64,000 nt of DNA from Paenibacillus physcomitrellae (GTDB lineage: Bacteria > Bacillota > Bacilli > Paenibacillales > Paenibacillaceae): contig NZ_CP022584.1 in the NCBI RefSeq assembly GCF_002240225.1, forward strand, positions 1,116,001 through 1,180,000. Reading direction: 5' to 3'. A program made the position numbers and the translations under genes. Below the pieces are notes generated by a model that worked only from the letters and a program-made list of their open reading frames with translations, was not told where the DNA came from and made no database searches. Positions 62,315 to 64,000 of this stretch are shown piece by piece (the first letter of the stretch is position 1; each line of letters starts with the position of its first letter).

Positions 62315-63004
62315 TTAGTCTCTTGAACTGGCCTCCATCGGCCGGAACGGCGAGCGGCTGTTGGCCCTTGTTATCTTGCCAAGCCCCCCATACCATAGGA
62401 AAGCCATCAAAGGGACGATGTACCAAAGCCAGTACTCCGAAATGTTGCCAAGAACCCAATCATATATGCCATGCCAAAACACGGGGAGAAGCAGTGAAAA
62501 CAATAAATAACGTCCCGTTTTGTTCCCATTTGAGAACTTGGCGCGGCCCAGATAGTAACCCATAATGACCCCAAACATCGCATGTCCGGAAACCGGAAGC
62601 AGCGCGCGGATCAGCAGCGAACCAATGGCCGCCTCATGAGTTAAACCAAAGAGCACGTTCTCAATCGTAGCAAAACCGAGGGAAACGGCGGTTGCATAAA
62701 CAATTCCGTCATAAGGCTCGTCGAATTCCGTATGGTTGTAGATCATATGATAAAGCACAAACCATTTGACGAGTTCTTCAATGCCCGCCGAGATCAGAAA
62801 AGAATAAACAAACGAATTATTTCCAAGCCATATAATAAGACCCCGCTGCAGAATCATGATCGGGAAAACAATCAGAAATCCGACCAGAAATATCTTAATC
62901 ACCATATGCAGCGGTTCTGTATCATATTTATCCTTCAAGTAAAAATAGGTCAGCAGCGCAAGACCAGGAGCGAGCGCAGCCGTACCAATTGAAAACCACA
63001 GCAA
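62315..63004 (-). CDS. prsW: Intramembrane protease PrsW
   Basis: Site-1-type membrane protease; in B. subtilis it starts cleavage of the anti-sigma RsiW. 229 residues, about seven membrane segments; catalytic-type residues E76-E77 (EELVK), E115 (ATIEN), H141 (SGHAMFG), H178 and D182 (WHGIYD). TTG start at 63004, seven bases after GGAGGAG. No sigW/rsiW pair is in this window, though another membrane anti-sigma is (26479-27078). Confidence 0.9.
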   Translation of the reverse strand: MLWFSIGTAALAPGLALLTYFYLKDKYDTEPLHMVIKIFLVGFLIVFPIMILQRGLIIWLGNNSFVYSFLISAGIEELVKWFVLYHMIYNHTEFDEPYDGIVYATAVSLGFATIENVLFGLTHEAAIGSLLIRALLPVSGHAMFGVIMGYYLGRAKFSNGNKTGRYLLFSLLLPVFWHGIYDWVLGNISEYWLWYIVPLMAFLWYGGLGKITRANSRSPFRPMEASSRD

Positions 63005-63090
63005 ACGTCATCTCCTCCTTCCGGTTTACGCCGCGGCGTTAAAAATAATTACGATTAAAATTATTAAAACTAAAATAATTATGATTACAA

Positions 63091-63129
63091 TAAGAAAGGT
63101 CCGCATCGCCTTGTAGGAAGACGCGGACC
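63091..63129 (-). terminator. Terminator after mecA
   Basis: GGTCCGCGTC (63129-63120) / GATGCGGACC (63107-63098), 10 bp with one G-T pair, then TTTCTTATT. Confidence 0.75.
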
Positions 63130-63147
63130 CCTGAACCTGCCCGATTG

Positions 63148-63765
63148 TCAGGACTGGCGTTTGAAATGAGATACGATTGTTTGAATAGCATTCTCTTCCA
63201 TAACGACCTTGCCGTATTCATCAAGAACTGCCGGAGTCACAGAGGTTGCTTCTCCATACTCAGCCAAAACTGCAATGAGCAGCTGCTGTTTGGCTTCTTC
63301 GACGTCTTCAGGTTCCAGGTACAGAACCCATTTCCCTTTATAGTTATACAGCCTTCCGGCTCCGGTAAGTGAATGGTTTAGTACATGAGCAGCTTCGATA
63401 AGCACTTCAAAGTCGCTAAAGGCATACACAATGGAATCGCTAAGTTCAAGCGTAACTTCCATCTCGTATACGTCGTCCGCCATCTCGTCCTCGCTCATAG
63501 AACTGAACGGATGACTGCGATCATATTTGCCTCGCGTCACGATGACGACCATCCCTTGCGCAGGGAGTGCGAAAACTTCAACAGCTAGCGGTCCTGTAGC
63601 ATCAAAGCCCAATTCATTATAAGCTTGATCCATCATTTCCGTAAATAGATCCTGGACTTTGGGAATTTCCTGCCACATATCCTCTTTCTGTATTCCGCGT
63701 TCGCTAAGGTCATCAAAAGTGAGGAAAATCCGTATCTTATCCTGGCCCAAACGTTCTATTTTCAT
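63148..63765 (-). CDS. mecA: ClpC adaptor protein MecA/YpbH family
   Basis: Adaptor that delivers substrates such as ComK or ComS-type competence factors to ClpCP. 205 residues; N-terminal substrate-binding domain begins MKIERLGQDKIRIFLTFDDL, an acidic linker follows, and the C-terminal ClpC-binding domain has FSDFEVLIEAAHVL and GRLYNYKGKWVLYLEP. Position near prsW fits the paralogue ypbH (mecB) of B. subtilis; the two cannot be separated from sequence alone here. ATG after AGGAGGATCC. Confidence 0.9.
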   Translation of the reverse strand: MKIERLGQDKIRIFLTFDDLSERGIQKEDMWQEIPKVQDLFTEMMDQAYNELGFDATGPLAVEVFALPAQGMVVIVTRGKYDRSHPFSSMSEDEMADDVYEMEVTLELSDSIVYAFSDFEVLIEAAHVLNHSLTGAGRLYNYKGKWVLYLEPEDVEEAKQQLLIAVLAEYGEATSVTPAVLDEYGKVVMEENAIQTIVSHFKRQS

Positions 63766-63889
63766 ACAGGATCCTCCTCTCCAATCCGTGTTACAACAGA
63801 TTATGAAGCACTCAGCAATGTGTGCTGGAAATGGTTCTATGTAATTATGTTATCATTTATTTCACTCAATTGCACGCAATAAAATAGTT

Positions 63890-63934
63890 AAAAAAAAGAA
63901 TCATTTCCCTGGTATAGACCAGAAGAAATGATTC
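63890..63934 (-). terminator. Intrinsic terminator of the next upstream gene
   Basis: GAATCATTTC (63907-63898 as its reverse on plus) / GAAATGATTC (63925-63934), 10 bp, inner CTGGT/ACCAG helix, then T8 on the minus strand (63897-63890). Confidence 0.9.
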
Positions 63935-63950
63935 TATATACCGCTTTTTA

Positions 63951-64000
63951 TTACAAACCAGGAATAATCGTATTTGTCTCTTTCATGATGAGTTCGACTT
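63951..64000 (-). CDS. C-terminal end of an unidentified gene
   Basis: Only the last ~16 codons are in the window, ending in MKETNTIIPGL and a TAA at 63953-63951, followed by a strong terminator. Too short to identify. Confidence 0.5.
   Translation of the reverse strand, partial: VELIMKETNTIIPGL

Overview
The window looks like the chromosome of an endospore-forming Firmicute of the Paenibacillus type. The evidence is gene content and order: spoIVA, spoVIF, ypjB, ypeB, prsW, mecA, bacillithiol genes, and long blocks with the Bacillus subtilis order, combined with a futalosine-type menaquinone gene set and moderately high GC. Almost all genes lie on the minus strand; only yitT, a tetR-like regulator and an SDR gene are on the plus strand. 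I see no rRNA, tRNA, CRISPR array, insertion sequence or prophage.

Layout. 1-8.4 kb: ackA (cut by the window edge), hbd, an FtsH-like protease with a small membrane partner, a secreted asparaginase with a GlnR/TnrA-type box, tseB, an SAH/MTA deaminase gene and rex. 8.4-24.4 kb: the block dinG, panDCB, birA, cca, bshA, bshB1, mgsA, dapB, mazG, yitT(ypjC), ypjB, ypjA, which follows B. subtilis order with one TPR gene added; panB has a long structured leader with its own terminator. 24.4-28.1 kb: less conserved genes (IDEAL-domain protein, unknown 379-aa protein, histidine phosphatase, ECF sigma/anti-sigma pair) and a candidate small RNA. 28.2-39.8 kb: the aromatic supraoperon aroC-aroB-aroH-trpEDCFBA-hisC-tyrA, with a TRAP-type attenuator before trpE. 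40-41.7 kb: an inserted plus-strand tetR/SDR pair with two matching palindromes. 41.9-49.7 kb: hbs, mtrB (TRAP), hepS, menG, then mqnP-ubiX-mqnA, hepT, ndk, cheR. 49.9-64 kb: spoIVA, a 2Fe-2S ferredoxin, a nucleotidyltransferase-like gene, spoVIF, gpsA, plsY, der, an rpsA-like S1 gene, plsC, cmk, ypfB, motI, ypeB, a small zinc-ribbon gene, prsW, mecA, and the last codons of one more gene.

How the genes work together. Chorismate made by AroC feeds TrpE (tryptophan), AroH/TyrA/HisC (tyrosine and phenylalanine) and MqnA (menaquinone). The menaquinone side chain comes from HepS/HepT, which flank the mqn genes. MtrB senses tryptophan and should bind the triplet repeats before trpE, so regulator and target are both in the window. 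PlsY, GpsA and PlsC make phosphatidic acid; PanB/C/D make pantothenate; BshA/BshB1 make bacillithiol.

The most noteworthy non-coding signals are the panB leader, a short transcript unit with a perfect sigma-A promoter and terminator after tyrA, the palindromic nitrogen-type box before the asparaginase gene, the trp leader, and the twin operators of the tetR/SDR insert. The most interesting protein arrangement is the FtsH-like protease that lacks the usual extracytoplasmic domain and overlaps a gene for a single-pass extracytoplasmic protein. Start codons were re-chosen where a Shine-Dalgarno (SD) sequence argued for it; these cases are stated.
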